Origin: JAFGVL01 sp963662245 | Lineage (GTDB): Bacteria > Bacteroidota > Bacteroidia > Bacteroidales > Paludibacteraceae | DNA: 64,000 nucleotides | NCBI GenBank assembly: GCA_963662245.2 | Contig: CAXXVQ010000009.1 | Location: 248,001 to 312,000 of the forward strand | Direction of reading: 5' to 3' | In this document: one piece after another, positions 26,138-34,562 of the stretch | Numbering within the stretch: position 1 is the first letter of the stretch | How the letters are laid out: every line of letters begins with the position of its first letter | Notes under the pieces: model-generated | Databases searched by the model: none | What the model was told of the DNA's origin: nothing | The model's input: only the letters and a program-made list of their open reading frames with translations | Translations under genes and position numbers: made by a program

Positions 26138-28288
26138 ATGGCAAAAAAACAAAAAATAAAGATGAAAAAAGACACCCGAATGAAAAAGGGTGCTATTGTA
26201 AATAAGGTCATGGATATCATGCATCGATATCCTACAAAACCATTTAACTACAAACAATTATCTGCTGAAATTGGGTTGAAAACTCTTCCAGAGAAACAGT
26301 TGCTGGTTTCAATTTTAGATGACTTGCATTTGCAGGAAATGATTCAGGAAGTGGATCGTGGGAAATTCAAACTAAATATGCGTGGTGGATTTATTGAAGG
26401 AGTTATTGACCGTCAGTCAAGCGGTAAGAATTACCTGATTCCTGATGATGGTGGTGAACCGATATTTATTGCTGAACGCCGTCTTCGTCAAGCCATGAAT
26501 AAAGACCGCGTGAAAGTATTCTTGTATGCTACGCATCCTGGAGCTGAACCTGAGGGAGAAGTTGTTGAAGTTATTCAGCGTGCCAAAGATACTTTTGTTG
26601 GTGTGCTGCAAGTTTCAAGAAATTACGCATTCTTAAGGGTTGATAATCGAATCTTGACCAATGATATTTTTATTCCTGTAGAAAAATTAAAAGGAGCGAA
26701 AGATGGTCAGAAAGCCATTGTTAAAATTGTGGAATGGAATCCACGAGATAGGAATCCGATTGGCGAGGTCGTAGATGTGCTGGGAGATGTAGGAAATAAC
26801 AACACTGAGATGCATGCTATTCTTGCTGAGTTTGGTTTGCCATATCGTTATCCAAAAGAAGTAGAAGCTGCTGCTGATGAAATTCCTGAAGAAATTACGA
26901 AAGAGGAAATTTCCAAACGCGTGGATATGCGTAAGGTGCCAACCTTCACTATTGACCCTCGTGATGCAAAAGACTTTGATGATGCGCTTTCAATCAGAAA
27001 ACTTTCCGATGGATTGTGGGAAATTGGGGTGCATATTGCAGATGTAACGCATTATGTTTCGCCTGATGGCATTATTGAAAAAGAAGCAGAAAAGCGTGCA
27101 ACTTCTGTATATTTGGTTGACAGAACCATCCCAATGTTACCTGAGCATTTAAGTAACGGGCTTTGCTCTCTTCGTCCAAATGAGGATAAACTCTGTTTTT
27201 CTGTTGTTTTTCATATTGATGACTTTGCGAATGTAAAACATTATGAGATTTGCCGCACGGTGATTCATTCTGACCGCCGTTTTACCTATGAAGAAGCGCA
27301 GGATATTATTGAAACCGGTGAAGGTGACTTGAAAGAAGAAATATTGAAGCTGGATGAGTTAGCAAAAATCATTCGCACACAACGATTCTCAAAAGGAGCA
27401 ATTGCTTTTGAAAGAACGGAAGTGCGTTTTGAGATTGACAGTTTAGGTAAGCCTACCAGTGTATATTTCAAGGAAGCTAAAGACTCAAATAAACTGATTG
27501 AGGAATTTATGTTGCTAGCAAACAGAACTGTGGCAACGCATATTGGAAAAGCTGAAGGAGGTAAAAAACCTAAGACTTTCGTTTATCGTATTCATGATGT
27601 GCCAGATCCTGAGAAATTACGCATTTTCTCTGAATTCATCCGTAAATTTGGTTATAAACTAAAAACTACAGGAAAGCAAACAGAGGTTTCTTCTTCTATT
27701 AATAAATTGCTTGATGATGTTCAGGGTAAAAAAGAACAAGATTTGGTAGAAACAATTGCTATTCGTTCTATGGCAAAAGCGGTGTATAGTACAACTAATG
27801 TTGGGCATTATGGATTGGCATTTGATTTTTATACGCACTTTACTTCGCCAATTCGTCGATATCCGGATATGATGGTACATCGTTTATTGGAGAAATATTT
27901 GGCAGGCGGACGCAGTGTAAGTGCTGACGAATGGGAACAAAAATGTGAACACAGTTCAAGCATGGAGCAGTTGGCGGCAAATGCTGAGCGTGCCTCTATC
28001 AAATACAAGCAAGTGGAATATATGTCTGATAGAATTGGAATTATCTATGATGGCGTAATTTCAGGGATTACTGAATGGGGGATTTATGTAGAGCTGAATG
28101 AAAATAAATGTGAGGGCATGGTGCCAATCCGCGAATTGGATGATGATTTCTACATGTTTGATGATAAAAATTACTGCTTAATTGGTCGAAAGAAACACAA
28201 GAAATTTCAGTTAGGGGATTCTGTTACAGTGAAAGTTGCCAAAGCTAACCTTGAGAAAAAACAATTAGATTTTGTATTAGTACAATAA
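26138..28288 (+). CDS. rnr: Ribonuclease R
   Basis: A 716-residue 3-prime to 5-prime exoribonuclease of the RNase II/R family, acting on structured mRNA and rRNA. Domains in order: basic N-terminus, winged helix (~20-70), two cold-shock/OB domains (~70-220), the RNB catalytic domain (~250-585) with TIDPRDAKDFDDALSI carrying the four metal-binding aspartates and TSPIRRYPDMMVHRLL near its end, and an S1 domain (~630-716). Length is typical of the Bacteroidota form, shorter than E. coli RNase R (813). It stands alone with a strong terminator directly after the stop. Confidence 0.97.
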   Translation: MAKKQKIKMKKDTRMKKGAIVNKVMDIMHRYPTKPFNYKQLSAEIGLKTLPEKQLLVSILDDLHLQEMIQEVDRGKFKLNMRGGFIEGVIDRQSSGKNYLIPDDGGEPIFIAERRLRQAMNKDRVKVFLYATHPGAEPEGEVVEVIQRAKDTFVGVLQVSRNYAFLRVDNRILTNDIFIPVEKLKGAKDGQKAIVKIVEWNPRDRNPIGEVVDVLGDVGNNNTEMHAILAEFGLPYRYPKEVEAAADEIPEEITKEEISKRVDMRKVPTFTIDPRDAKDFDDALSIRKLSDGLWEIGVHIADVTHYVSPDGIIEKEAEKRATSVYLVDRTIPMLPEHLSNGLCSLRPNEDKLCFSVVFHIDDFANVKHYEICRTVIHSDRRFTYEEAQDIIETGEGDLKEEILKLDELAKIIRTQRFSKGAIAFERTEVRFEIDSLGKPTSVYFKEAKDSNKLIEEFMLLANRTVATHIGKAEGGKKPKTFVYRIHDVPDPEKLRIFSEFIRKFGYKLKTTGKQTEVSSSINKLLDDVQGKKEQDLVETIAIRSMAKAVYSTTNVGHYGLAFDFYTHFTSPIRRYPDMMVHRLLEKYLAGGRSVSADEWEQKCEHSSSMEQLAANAERASIKYKQVEYMSDRIGIIYDGVISGITEWGIYVELNENKCEGMVPIRELDDDFYMFDDKNYCLIGRKKHKKFQLGDSVTVKVAKANLEKKQLDFVLVQ

Positions 28289-28320
28289 AAAAAGGGCTTC
28301 AATATTTGAAGCCCTTTTTT
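28287..28320. terminator. Bidirectional terminator between rnr and the small CxxC gene
   Basis: AAAAAAGGGCTTCAA pairs with TTGAAGCCCTTTTTT around TAT, a 15-bp perfect stem. It overlaps the end of the rnr stop and touches the stop of the leftward small gene, so it serves both. Confidence 0.95.
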
Positions 28321-28453
28321 AATTCTTTTTTGGTTTGCAAATTTTATCTTTATCATTTGCACCCCGACCGCATTTTTCACAAGTATACTTTGGATTGTCT
28401 TTTTTCTTCTCCTCGTATTCTTTTTTGCTAAGCTTACAACGGGTTTTGGTCAT
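28319..28453 (-). CDS. 44-residue zinc-ribbon-like protein
   Basis: A small gene starting with ATG at 28453, 3 bp after the corA stop and ending in the shared terminator. The product begins MTKTRCKLSKKEYEE, has a central YTCEKCGRG CxxC knuckle and ends KICKPKKN. Four cysteines (C6, C25, C28, C39) could bind one zinc or structural metal. It is very basic (about a third Lys/Arg), so nucleic-acid or ribosome contact is possible. I recall similar short 'TKCK..KKEYEE..YxCxKCGR' proteins in other bacteria but cannot name a characterised one. The tight coupling to corA and clean boundaries argue that it is real. Confidence 0.75.
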   Translation of the reverse strand: MTKTRCKLSKKEYEEKKKDNPKYTCEKCGRGANDKDKICKPKKN

Positions 28454-28456
28454 AGC

Positions 28457-29401
28457 TTACATCCATTTTCTTCGTTTGAAGTAATACAAAATACCTACAA
28501 CGAATATAATCATTAAGCTGATAGCAAAAAGATATCCGTATTTCCAATTTAGCTCAGGCATAAACCTGAAGTTCATACCATATAAGCTGGCAATTAGCGT
28601 TGGCGGCATAAAGATTACCGATACGATAGTGAAGATTTTGATAATCTTATTTTGTTGGATATTAACAAGACCCAGGAAGGTGTCTTGAAGATAATCCAGG
28701 CGATCAAAACTAAAGTTTGTGTGCTCAATCAGTGAGTTGATATCCTTAATGATAATCGTTAGTTTCGGCTTAATTTCTCCCGGGAAAACTTCGCTTCTTA
28801 GCATATTGGAAACTACGCGTTGTTTGTCAATGATGTTTTCGCGGATCTGCATAGTTTTTTCCTGTAAGTTCTTTATGGCAATTAGCACATCGTCGTCAAC
28901 AGTGTCTTCACGCAGTCCGGCAGAAAGAGTAGAAATGTGTTGAGTCATATCCTCAATCATGTCAGCATCAAATTCAACTCGGGTTTCTAATAACGAAACT
29001 AGAACATGGAATCCGGATGTAAATAAACGAGGATTCGCATATATCTTTTTAATGGTTTCATCGAAGGATTTTAGATATTCATATCTAACAGAAACCAAAA
29101 TGTTATTTTTTAAGATAAAAGACACGGGCTCCACGGCATAATTCTCCATCATAAAGTTAGAGTTTGCCACGATTGTGTCTTCAGTTTGCATATAGCGCGA
29201 ACTGATCTCAATTTCTTCAATTTCTTCTTCTTCTTGAATGTAGATCTTCAAGAATTCCTCTAGTTGGTCTTCAACCTCGTCAGTTACATCGTTTAAGTCA
29301 ATCCAAATGAATTGTGACAATGGAACCTTTTTAAGGATTTCAATGTCTTTTGATATTTTTAGGCGACCGTTTTCTTGGTAAAATAGCTTTAATTCTGACA
29401 T
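28457..29401 (-). CDS. corA: Magnesium/cobalt transporter CorA
   Basis: A 314-residue CorA-family channel for Mg2+ uptake in the inner membrane. The long cytoplasmic N-terminal region (~1-250) holds the alpha/beta domain and the stalk helix (LQEKTMQIRENIIDKQRVVSNM region). Two membrane helices lie at the C-terminus (~255-275 and ~290-308), with the diagnostic YGMN motif (LYGMNFRFMPE) ending the first. The C-terminus is basic (YFKRRKWM) and cytosolic. Probably co-transcribed with rsmA upstream (58 bp) and with the 44-residue gene 3 bp downstream. Confidence 0.96.
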   Translation of the reverse strand: MSELKLFYQENGRLKISKDIEILKKVPLSQFIWIDLNDVTDEVEDQLEEFLKIYIQEEEEIEEIEISSRYMQTEDTIVANSNFMMENYAVEPVSFILKNNILVSVRYEYLKSFDETIKKIYANPRLFTSGFHVLVSLLETRVEFDADMIEDMTQHISTLSAGLREDTVDDDVLIAIKNLQEKTMQIRENIIDKQRVVSNMLRSEVFPGEIKPKLTIIIKDINSLIEHTNFSFDRLDYLQDTFLGLVNIQQNKIIKIFTIVSVIFMPPTLIASLYGMNFRFMPELNWKYGYLFAISLMIIFVVGILYYFKRRKWM

Positions 29402-29459
29402 AATATCTAGTAATTAAAGTGTGAATAACTCTTGTTCTTTTTCGTTTTTGAGACTTTGG

Positions 29460-30245
29460 TTATTGCTCAGGCAGATTTTCAGCCACTAGTTTTGTTAGCG
29501 CTATAAAATCATCTACGCTGAGCCTCTCCGGTCGTTCATCAAAAATAGCTGAAGCAAAGGCAGGGTTGTCTTTCCCTAGTAGAGGTTTCAGGGAGTTGCG
29601 CAACTGTTTTCGCCTTTGGTTAAAAGAGGTCTTTACAACAGAGAAAAACAACTTCTCGTCAGAACCCAGTTCTTTTCTGCTGTTGCGAGTAAGTCTAATC
29701 ACTGCCGATTTTACCTTTGGAGGAGGTGAGAATACATTTTCGTGTACCGTGAAAAGGTATTCAATATCATAATATGCTTGTAAAAGCACACTTAATATTC
29801 CGTATGTTTTGCTTCCAGGAGGCTCTGCAAGTCGCTCAGCCACTTCTTTTTGTATCATTCCAACGCAGCAAGGAATCTGCTCTCTATTTTCAAGAACCTT
29901 GAAAAAGATTTGGCTTGAGATGTTATACGGGAAGTTGCCCACTACGCAAAATGGAGTGGAGTATAGGTCCTTTAAATTAAGCTTTAAGAAATCACCCTCG
30001 ATAACATTTAGTTGAGGGTAATGTTGGTGAAGGTACTCAACAGATTCAGTATCTATCTCGATGACTGAGAGTTGAGCATTCTTGTCCTCAATTAAAAATT
30101 GAGTAAGTACACCCATGCCAGGTCCAATCTCCAACACGGGTGTTTTCACCTCTAGTTGTAAGCTCGCAGCAATGCGTTGGGCAATATTCAAGTCCGTAAG
30201 GAAGTGTTGCCCCAAGTGTTTCTTGGCTCTTACTTGTTGTGTCAT
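29460..30245 (-). CDS. rsmA: 16S rRNA dimethyladenosine transferase
   Basis: A 261-residue methyltransferase (KsgA) that dimethylates two adjacent adenosines in helix 45 of 16S rRNA. I start it at 30245 (MTQQVRAKKHLGQHFL), because KKxLGQxFL is always near the N-terminus; the longer frame from 30356 adds 37 residues of no family character. SAM-binding motif EIGPGMGVLTQFL (~42-54), IEGDFLKLNL, and catalytic NFPYNIS (~105-111). C-terminal helical domain includes FNQRRKQLRNSLKPLL. Operon head for rsmA-corA-small gene. Confidence 0.96.
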   Translation of the reverse strand: MTQQVRAKKHLGQHFLTDLNIAQRIAASLQLEVKTPVLEIGPGMGVLTQFLIEDKNAQLSVIEIDTESVEYLHQHYPQLNVIEGDFLKLNLKDLYSTPFCVVGNFPYNISSQIFFKVLENREQIPCCVGMIQKEVAERLAEPPGSKTYGILSVLLQAYYDIEYLFTVHENVFSPPPKVKSAVIRLTRNSRKELGSDEKLFFSVVKTSFNQRRKQLRNSLKPLLGKDNPAFASAIFDERPERLSVDDFIALTKLVAENLPEQ

Positions 30246-30345
30246 GCTGATATGCGGGATCGTCCGACATGCGTTAAGTGTTTCGTGAATTAATTTATAT
30301 CGATTATGACAAAAAAATATACCTTTGCCATTGTGATTTGGACTG

Positions 30346-30353
30346 CAAAGATA
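30346..30353 (-). promoter_or_regulatory. Candidate -7 box upstream of rsmA
   Basis: TATCTTTG on the minus strand matches TAnnTTTG, ~100 bp before the chosen rsmA start; a TTTTTG lies 22 nt further upstream, close to the usual -33 spacing. Confidence 0.45.
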
Positions 30354-30422
30354 CAAGAAAGTTATAAGTTTGAGTCAAAAACAGAGCATAAACTTCTGTT
30401 TCAGTACAATTAAGAAAAAAGT

Positions 30423-30902
30423 ATGCATAAGAAATTAGAGCAAATAATAGATTTTTTTTACCCTCCTTTTAAGAGGCTGATGCCTATACAGCTTTTTCGC
30501 TATTTAGCCTGTGGTGGTAGCAATACTTTGCTTGATTGGGTGCTTTATTTTGTAGCCTATAACTATGTTGTTCAGAAGCATGAGGTGGATTTGGGATTTG
30601 TTACTCTTTCGCCGCATATTGCTGCTTTTGTATTTACATTTCCTATTGTACTGATGGTTGGCTTTTATTTGTCAAGAAATATTAGTTTTCAAGGTTCATC
30701 ATTACGAGGCAGGGTTCAGCTTTTTCGATATTTAGTTATTGTTGCAGCAAATATTCTAATCAATTATATCTGCTTGAAAATATTTGTTGATTGGATGCAT
30801 ATTTACCCCACACCATCTAAAATGTTGACAACCGTATTTACTACTCTTTTCAGTTATTTTGCTCAAAAGCATTATTCTTTTAGTCAAAAAGAAGTCATTT
30901 AA
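30423..30902 (+). CDS. GtrA-family membrane protein
   Basis: A 159-residue protein with four membrane helices (~22-45, ~50-80, ~95-115, ~120-145) and the GtrA start QLFRYLACGGSNTLLDWVLY. GtrA proteins are thought to flip undecaprenyl-phosphate-linked sugars, such as glucose, across the membrane for O-antigen or teichoic acid decoration. There is no glycosyltransferase partner beside it; instead it is followed 13 bp later by another flippase-like membrane protein, so the pair probably forms one operon. Confidence 0.9.
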   Translation: MHKKLEQIIDFFYPPFKRLMPIQLFRYLACGGSNTLLDWVLYFVAYNYVVQKHEVDLGFVTLSPHIAAFVFTFPIVLMVGFYLSRNISFQGSSLRGRVQLFRYLVIVAANILINYICLKIFVDWMHIYPTPSKMLTTVFTTLFSYFAQKHYSFSQKEVI

Positions 30903-30915
30903 TACCTCTTCTTTA

Positions 30916-31857
30916 ATGATACATCGTGAGGCATATACTAAAATGATAAAGTGGGCTATTTTAGTTTTAGCTTATGGTTATTTAGTGTATGTCCTTTATC
31001 AGTTTGATGAGTATGACTTGGTTCTTTCTCAATGTAAAAAAAGTTTGAGAGAGTCTTGGTGGTGGCTTTTTCCTGTGTTTTTTCTTTTACCTGTAAATTT
31101 ATTTTTAGAGGCAAAGAAATGGCAGCTGTTATTGTCTAAACTTGAGCCTCATAGCATTATTGAGTCATTAAAATCAGTATTAGGCGGAATTACAACTGCA
31201 TTTTTTACACCTAATAGAATAGGAGAGTTTCCTGGTCGTGTTTTATTTCTTTCTCCTCAGAATAGAGTCAAAGGGGTGTTGCTTGGTGGAGTTAGTGCCT
31301 TGTCTCAAACATTGGTTATTTTATTATGGGGAGTTCCGGCTGCAATAGTTTTATTGGGTTCTCGATTTGCAGGGCAAAGTTTTGGCTATTTTTTGACAGC
31401 AGCAATAAGCTTTTTTCTTTTAATCTGTGTCTATGTTTTCTTGCCAAAGATAGCATCTTACTTTATGCGTTTTTGCAAAGGGAAAAGATTCTGGAATATT
31501 TTGTACACTTTGTCAGAATATAGGAGAGTTGATTTATTTAATGTGCTGTTAGTTGCAACCTTAAGGTATATAGTGTTCTCTGCACAGTTTTTCTGCATGT
31601 TGCAGTTTTTTTGTATTAGTTTAGATATTTGGCAAGCAGTTCTTGCTATTGCTGCAAACTATTTATTTGTTACCTTTGCGCCCGCATTTGCGTTTTCGGA
31701 AGGAGCCGTAAGAGCCTCTGTAGCAGTGCTAATATTTGGCTTATTTACACAGAATCAACTTGCTGTAGCAGTTGCAGGAATAAGTATTTGGGTGGTGAAT
31801 TTTATATTCCCCATGATATTTGGCAGTTATTTTGTTGCTAAGATAAAAACTAAGTAA
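30916..31857 (+). CDS. Lysylphosphatidylglycerol synthase-type membrane protein (UPF0104/YbhN-like)
   Basis: A 313-residue integral membrane protein with about eight hydrophobic helices. I choose ATG 30916 over the TTG at 30859, which would overlap GtrA by 44 bp; ATG 30943 (MIKWAILVL) is also possible. Segments such as FFTPNRIGEFPGRVLFL (~100-117) and AFAFSEGAVRASVAVLIFG near the C-terminus are the two conserved loops of the family (G-R-x-G-E and G-x-x-E-x). Relatives include the membrane part of MprF and other lipid flippases. Role here unknown; position suggests envelope lipid or glycan transport. Confidence 0.8.
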   Translation: MIHREAYTKMIKWAILVLAYGYLVYVLYQFDEYDLVLSQCKKSLRESWWWLFPVFFLLPVNLFLEAKKWQLLLSKLEPHSIIESLKSVLGGITTAFFTPNRIGEFPGRVLFLSPQNRVKGVLLGGVSALSQTLVILLWGVPAAIVLLGSRFAGQSFGYFLTAAISFFLLICVYVFLPKIASYFMRFCKGKRFWNILYTLSEYRRVDLFNVLLVATLRYIVFSAQFFCMLQFFCISLDIWQAVLAIAANYLFVTFAPAFAFSEGAVRASVAVLIFGLFTQNQLAVAVAGISIWVVNFIFPMIFGSYFVAKIKTK

Positions 31858-31884
31858 GGACCAACCAGTTTTATTTTTAAATAA

Positions 31885-33039
31885 ATGACAGAATCTTTTG
31901 ATTTCGAAGAAATTCGTCCGTATAGAGATGAAGAAATAAGTGGTGTAATTGCTCAATTACTTCAAGAGCCAGCCTTTAGGTCTATGCTTCCCAAGCTATT
32001 TAAGGAAACTGAACTTGAGCAAATAGTAGAATTGCTTAAAAGTATCCATACTGTTGAGGACTTTCAAAAGCATATCGTACATCGTTATATCAATAATTTA
32101 CAATCTCAAACTACTAAGGGGGTTGAAATTCTTGGTTTAGAGAATATTGATAAGCAAAAAGCCTATATATTTATCTCTAATCATAGAGATATTGTATTGG
32201 ATTCTGCTTTGTTAAATTCAAATTTCTTAGGTCATGGTGTTCCTTTGACTGAAATAGCTATTGGAGATAACTTGTTGATTTATCCTTGGATAAAAGCTCT
32301 GGTGCGTATTAATAGAAGTTTTATTGTTCAGCGAAATGTGCCAGTAAGACAAATGTTGGATATTTCTAAACGGCTTTCTGCATATATTCGTCATACGATT
32401 GTTGACAGAAACCAATCTATCTGGATTGCTCAGCGTGAAGGTAGAGCTAAAGACTCAAACGACTTAACTCAAGAGGCTCTTTTGAAAATGTTTAATATGT
32501 CTGGAAAAGGTTCTTTATTAGATAATATGAAAGAAATTTCACTTTGCCCATTGAGTATCTCTTATGAATATGATCCTTGTGATTATTTGAAAGCAAAAGA
32601 ATTTCAGCAAAAAAGAGATAATTCAGAATTTAAAAAAGCTCCTGAAGATGATTTGCTAAATATGCAAACAGGAATTTTTGGGTATAAAGGGAAGGTGAGC
32701 TATTATACTGCCGGCTCTATTGAATCTGAAATTGATGCAATTGCAGAAAAAACTCAGAATAAAGTTGAGCAGTTAACAGAGGTTGCAAGTTTAATCGATA
32801 AGTATATTCATCAAAACTATGTTATTTATCCAAATAATATGGTTGCTTATGATATGTTCACTGGAAATAGCCGATTCTCAGGGCAATATAATTTGAAGGA
32901 AAAATCAGCATTTGAAACATATATCCAATTGCAAATAGATAAAATTGATTTGCCTGAGAAAGATGAAACTTTCTTAAGAAAGAAGATGTTGGAGATGTAT
33001 GCAAATCCATTAATTAATAAATTAAAAGCTCAAGAATAA
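31885..33039 (+). CDS. PlsC-like lysophospholipid acyltransferase
   Basis: A 384-residue protein with the LPLAT/PlsC acyltransferase core at ~70-240. The catalytic H-x4-D motif is visible as ISNHRDIVLDSALLN (~96-110). The second block is INRSFIVQR (~142-150) and the third is WIAQREGRAKDSND (~180-193), corresponding to the acceptor-binding E-G-R motif. Such enzymes acylate glycerol phosphate or lysophospholipids; in Bacteroidota, this longer form is often annotated as a 1-acylglycerol-3-phosphate acyltransferase. The ~150-residue C-terminal extension is not recognised. No clear membrane anchor. It follows the flippase-like gene by 27 bp. Confidence 0.85.
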   Translation: MTESFDFEEIRPYRDEEISGVIAQLLQEPAFRSMLPKLFKETELEQIVELLKSIHTVEDFQKHIVHRYINNLQSQTTKGVEILGLENIDKQKAYIFISNHRDIVLDSALLNSNFLGHGVPLTEIAIGDNLLIYPWIKALVRINRSFIVQRNVPVRQMLDISKRLSAYIRHTIVDRNQSIWIAQREGRAKDSNDLTQEALLKMFNMSGKGSLLDNMKEISLCPLSISYEYDPCDYLKAKEFQQKRDNSEFKKAPEDDLLNMQTGIFGYKGKVSYYTAGSIESEIDAIAEKTQNKVEQLTEVASLIDKYIHQNYVIYPNNMVAYDMFTGNSRFSGQYNLKEKSAFETYIQLQIDKIDLPEKDETFLRKKMLEMYANPLINKLKAQE

Positions 33040-33048
33040 AAAAAACCT

Positions 33049-33056
33049 TACCTTTG
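33049..33056 (+). promoter_or_regulatory. -7 promoter box of metK
   Basis: TACCTTTG matches TAnnTTTG. It lies just upstream of the SAM-II aptamer, so transcription would begin at about 33062 and include the whole riboswitch. It also sits in a small inverted repeat ACCTTAC/GTAAGGT. No clear -33 TTTG. Confidence 0.6.
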
Positions 33057-33063
33057 TAAGGTC

Positions 33064-33116
33064 TTCGTGGATAAATTTGACTGCTTGCAACCACAGAAAA
33101 AAATGCTAAAACTTAG
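33064..33116 (+). ncRNA. SAM-II riboswitch aptamer upstream of metK
   Basis: The segment reads CGTGGATAAATTTGACTGCT then TGCAACCACAG, an A-rich stretch and TGCTAAAAC. It has all landmarks of the SAM-II class: P1 stem GTGG/CCAC (33067-33070 with 33091-33094), the U-rich AAATTTG and C-x-G-x-TTGCA loop, the A-rich linker, and the conserved 3-prime GCTAAA strand that closes the pseudoknot. It fits my memory of the Agrobacterium metA aptamer. Position between promoter box and metK supports a S-adenosylmethionine-sensing role. Confidence 0.85.
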
Positions 33117-33200
33117 TTTTACTTTCCTTTCTTTTTAGCAAGCCCGTCAGATTGATTTACGATAAACTATTTGAATATTAATTTTATAAACGAAATCAAT

Positions 33201-34481
33201 ATGGGATATTTCTTTTCATCAGAATCAGTATCTGAAGGGCATCCGGATAAAGTTGCCGATCAAATTTCAGATGCAATCTTGGATCAATTTATTGCATTAG
33301 ACCCAAGTTCGAAAGTAGCTTGCGAAACTCTTGTTACAACAGGACAAGTTGTGTTAGCAGGTGAAATTAAATCAAACACTTATGTAGATGTTCAAACAAT
33401 CACTCGTAGAGTAATTAACCGAATTGGTTATACTAAGAGTGAGTATATGTTTGATGGAAATGCTTGTGGTATTTTCTCTGCATTGCATGAGCAATCATCA
33501 GATATTAACCAAGGTGTTGAGCGTCAAGATCCAATGAATCAAGGTGCAGGTGACCAAGGTATGATGTTTGGTTATGCGACTACTGAAACAGAAAACTTGA
33601 TGCCATTAGCCTTAGACTTAAGTCATGCTTTAGTGCGTGAGTTGGCTGAAATTCGTCGTGAAGGAGAAGTTATGACATACCTTCGTCCGGATGCAAAATC
33701 ACAAGTTACAATTGAGTACGGTGATGATAACAAACCAAAACGCGTAGACACAATTGTTGTTTCTACACAACATGACGATTTTATCAAGCCATCATCAGAA
33801 TTATCTGAAGAAAAAGCAGACGAAGAAATGTTGGCTAAGATTGAGCATGATGTAATTCAATATTTAATTCCTAGAGTTAAAAAGCTAGATCCTCAATACG
33901 AGGCATTAATCTTAGATGACTATAAGTTATTTGTTAACCCAACAGGTAAATTCGTAATTGGTGGTCCTCATGGAGATACAGGTTTAACTGGTCGTAAAAT
34001 CATTGTAGATACTTACGGTGGTAAAGGTGCACACGGTGGTGGTGCTTTTTCAGGTAAAGATCCTTCAAAAGTAGACCGTTCAGCGGCTTATGCTTCTCGT
34101 CATATTGCAAAAAATATTGTAGCAGCTGGTTTAGCTGAAGAAGTGCTTGTGCAAGTGGCTTATGCTATTGGTGTTGCAAAACCAATGAACTTATACATCA
34201 ATACATATGGTACAGCTAAGGTAGATATGCATGATGGTAAGATTGCCGAAATTATTGAAGGTATCTTTGATATGCGTCCGAAAGCTATTGAAGATCGTTT
34301 GAAACTTCGTAATCCTATTTATGAAGAATCAGCAGCGTATGGTCATATGGGGCGTACTCCTCAAATTGTGAAAAAAACATTCAAAGCTCCAGATGGAAGC
34401 ATTATTGAGAAAGAAGTTGAATTGTTTACTTGGGAGAAAACTGATTTTGTTGATCAAATCAAATCAGCATTTAAATTGTAA
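33201..34481 (+). CDS. metK: S-adenosylmethionine synthetase
   Basis: A 426-residue enzyme that makes SAM from methionine and ATP. I start it at ATG 33201 (MGYFFSSESVSEGHPDKV), not at TTG 33171, because all MetK proteins begin just before this ATP/methionine-binding motif. Other signatures: GACGIFSA-like NACGIFSALHEQS, GAGDQGMMFGYA (~120-131) and GGPHGDTGLTGRK (~260-272). Longer than E. coli MetK (384), as usual in Bacteroidota. Preceded by a promoter box and a SAM-II riboswitch, so feedback control by SAM is expected. Its original intrinsic terminator (34509-34525 plus 35922-35930) is split by an IS element. Confidence 0.97.
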   Translation: MGYFFSSESVSEGHPDKVADQISDAILDQFIALDPSSKVACETLVTTGQVVLAGEIKSNTYVDVQTITRRVINRIGYTKSEYMFDGNACGIFSALHEQSSDINQGVERQDPMNQGAGDQGMMFGYATTETENLMPLALDLSHALVRELAEIRREGEVMTYLRPDAKSQVTIEYGDDNKPKRVDTIVVSTQHDDFIKPSSELSEEKADEEMLAKIEHDVIQYLIPRVKKLDPQYEALILDDYKLFVNPTGKFVIGGPHGDTGLTGRKIIVDTYGGKGAHGGGAFSGKDPSKVDRSAAYASRHIAKNIVAAGLAEEVLVQVAYAIGVAKPMNLYINTYGTAKVDMHDGKIAEIIEGIFDMRPKAIEDRLKLRNPIYEESAAYGHMGRTPQIVKKTFKAPDGSIIEKEVELFTWEKTDFVDQIKSAFKL

Positions 34482-34508
34482 TCACTCTTTAGTGAATATT
34501 TGATATTG

Positions 34509-34525
34509 AAAGTCGGCTTATTGCC
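34509..34525 (+). other. Left half of the metK terminator hairpin
   Basis: AAAGTCGGC-TTATT-GCC: left stem arm, loop and the start of the right arm. The rest of the right arm (GACTTTTTTCG) is found after the IS element at 35925-35935. Removing the element and one target copy restores AAAGTCGGC/GCCGACTTT (9 bp), a TTATT loop and a T-run. Confidence 0.9.
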
Positions 34526-34532
34526 AGTCATG

Positions 34533-34562
34533 GTCGGAAGATTTTATCTTCCGACTTTTTTT
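34533..34562 (+). terminator. Inward-facing terminator at the left end of the IS4-type element
   Basis: GTCGGAAGAT/ATCTTCCGAC, a 10-bp perfect stem with a TTT loop, followed by seven T. Orientation stops rightward transcription entering from metK. The left arm is part of the terminal inverted repeat. Confidence 0.88.

Noticed and set aside
30246..30356. 37-residue N-terminal extension of RsmA
   Set aside because: KKHLGQHFL is normally within the first ~15 residues; the extension overlaps the candidate promoter.
33045..33062. Small hairpin ACCTTAC/GTAAGGT taken at first as a terminator of the acyltransferase gene
   Set aside because: No T-run follows, and it overlaps the TACCTTTG promoter box of metK.
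33171..33200. TTG start 30 bp upstream in metK
   Set aside because: Family proteins begin at the ATG just before FSSESVSEGHPDK; the extra residues are not conserved in kind.
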